Positions 5,117 through 5,623 of a stretch of DNA of 5,623 nt are shown piece by piece. The notes under the pieces were generated by a model. It did not search any database, was not told the origin of the DNA, and saw nothing but the letters and a program-made list of their open reading frames with translations. A program made the translations under genes and the position numbers. Every line of letters begins with the position of its first letter. Within the stretch, counting starts at the first letter, position 1. The DNA is from Acidimicrobiia bacterium (GTDB lineage: Bacteria > Actinomycetota > Acidimicrobiia > Acidimicrobiales > Acidimicrobilacustridaceae): positions 1 through 5,623 of the forward strand of contig JAEMTX010000092.1 of NCBI GenBank assembly GCA_016462055.1, read 5' to 3'.

Positions 5117-5623
5117 TTACGTCGACGACGCAGCCGCGCGCCGCAATCGATCGTTCACCGCGAGTCCAAGACCAACATTCGGTGGCGGTACGCAAACAAG
5201 AACTGATAAGCCAAGTCTGTCTGCCTGACGAAGTCGTGAATACAGAACTGCGGCGTAGTCATCGGCATTTCCTGCCGGTTCTAGCTCGATGACATCTTCT
5301 GGCAATCCGACAAGCACAGTTCCCGCCAAGAGACCAACTGGACCAGTCGACGACGCCAGTGCACCGATAACAACATCAACGACGTCATTTTCACTCGAGA
5401 GAATGATGCGAGCTTCCGGCGCGTAATGCGCCTCGAGCATCCCAGGAGCGCGTGCTTCTCCCTTTGAAAGTTCCGCTCCGACGTGCACCTCGACCACATG
5501 TCCCAGAACTTCTTCCAATCGGTCGATTGAAATGCCACCCGTCCGAAGCACCACAGGTACTTCTGCTGTGAGATCAACGATCGTTGACTCAACTCCCACG
5601 CGACAGGCGCCTCCATCAAGAAC
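5117..5623 (-). CDS. sua5: Threonylcarbamoyl-AMP synthase, Sua5/YrdC/YwlC type, 3' part
   Basis: Makes threonylcarbamoyl-AMP from threonine, bicarbonate and ATP, the first step of t6A37 modification in ANN-decoding tRNAs; cytoplasmic. The frame is open to the right edge, so the 5' half lies outside; 168 residues are visible. The visible start VLDGGACRVGVESTIVDLT is the conserved end of the YrdC domain with the nucleotide-binding Ser-Thr. Next come VLRTGGIS and the linker APGMLEAHYAPEA (about 59-71 of the visible part), equivalent to the SPGMxxxHYAP motif of Sua5. The remainder is the C-terminal Sua5 domain, a Rossmann-like module, with YAAVLYSRLRQAD and GLGLAVNDRLRRAA near the end. This marks the long Sua5 form rather than short TsaC. 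GTG 5599 is internal, not a start. The gene is convergent with the molybdoenzyme, with no visible terminator in the 9-base gap. Confidence 0.95.
   Translation of the reverse strand, partial: VLDGGACRVGVESTIVDLTAEVPVVLRTGGISIDRLEEVLGHVVEVHVGAELSKGEARAPGMLEAHYAPEARIILSSENDVVDVVIGALASSTGPVGLLAGTVLVGLPEDVIELEPAGNADDYAAVLYSRLRQADRLGLSVLVCVPPPNVGLGLAVNDRLRRAAASST

Overview
The window looks like ordinary chromosome from a moderately GC-rich actinobacterium. The best guess is a member of the Acidimicrobiia (Ilumatobacter-like). That guess rests on the style of the class II fructose-bisphosphatase, the two-domain Sua5, the C-terminal J-domain protein, TANNNT -10 boxes placed directly before start codons, and frequent GTG starts. 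It is an inference from remembered family resemblance, not from a search. No rRNA, tRNA, CRISPR array, insertion sequence or phage gene is visible.

Layout, left to right: (1) the 3' two thirds or so of a major facilitator transporter (+), cut by the window edge; (2) on the - strand, a J-domain protein followed, with a 4-base ATGA overlap, by what reads as the decayed stump of an alpha/beta hydrolase gene (900-1098), whose 3' end runs into the transporter's 3' end; (3) a 70-base divergent promoter region; (4) glpX (+), class II fructose-1,6-bisphosphatase; (5) a membrane acyl-CoA desaturase (-), convergent with glpX; (6) a divergent control region (3821-3958) with a perfect 20-bp palindrome, a possible 15-codon leader ORF and a hairpin over a purine-rich ribosome-binding site; (7) a Tat-exported sulfite-oxidase-type molybdopterin enzyme (+); (8) the 3' half of a Sua5-type threonylcarbamoyl-AMP synthase (-), cut by the right edge and ending 9 bases from the molybdoenzyme stop.

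The genes do not form one pathway. Each intact gene is flanked by convergent or divergent neighbours; the only co-directional pair is the J-domain gene and the hydrolase stump. They cover solute transport, proteostasis, gluconeogenesis, membrane lipid desaturation, periplasmic redox chemistry and tRNA t6A modification. I do not see a novel multi-gene system. The points most worth following are the internally deleted hydrolase gene with a possible microhomology junction, the TetR-type palindrome between the desaturase and the molybdoenzyme, the leader ORF/hairpin in front of the molybdoenzyme, and a pair of divergent promoters that look set up for leaderless transcripts.
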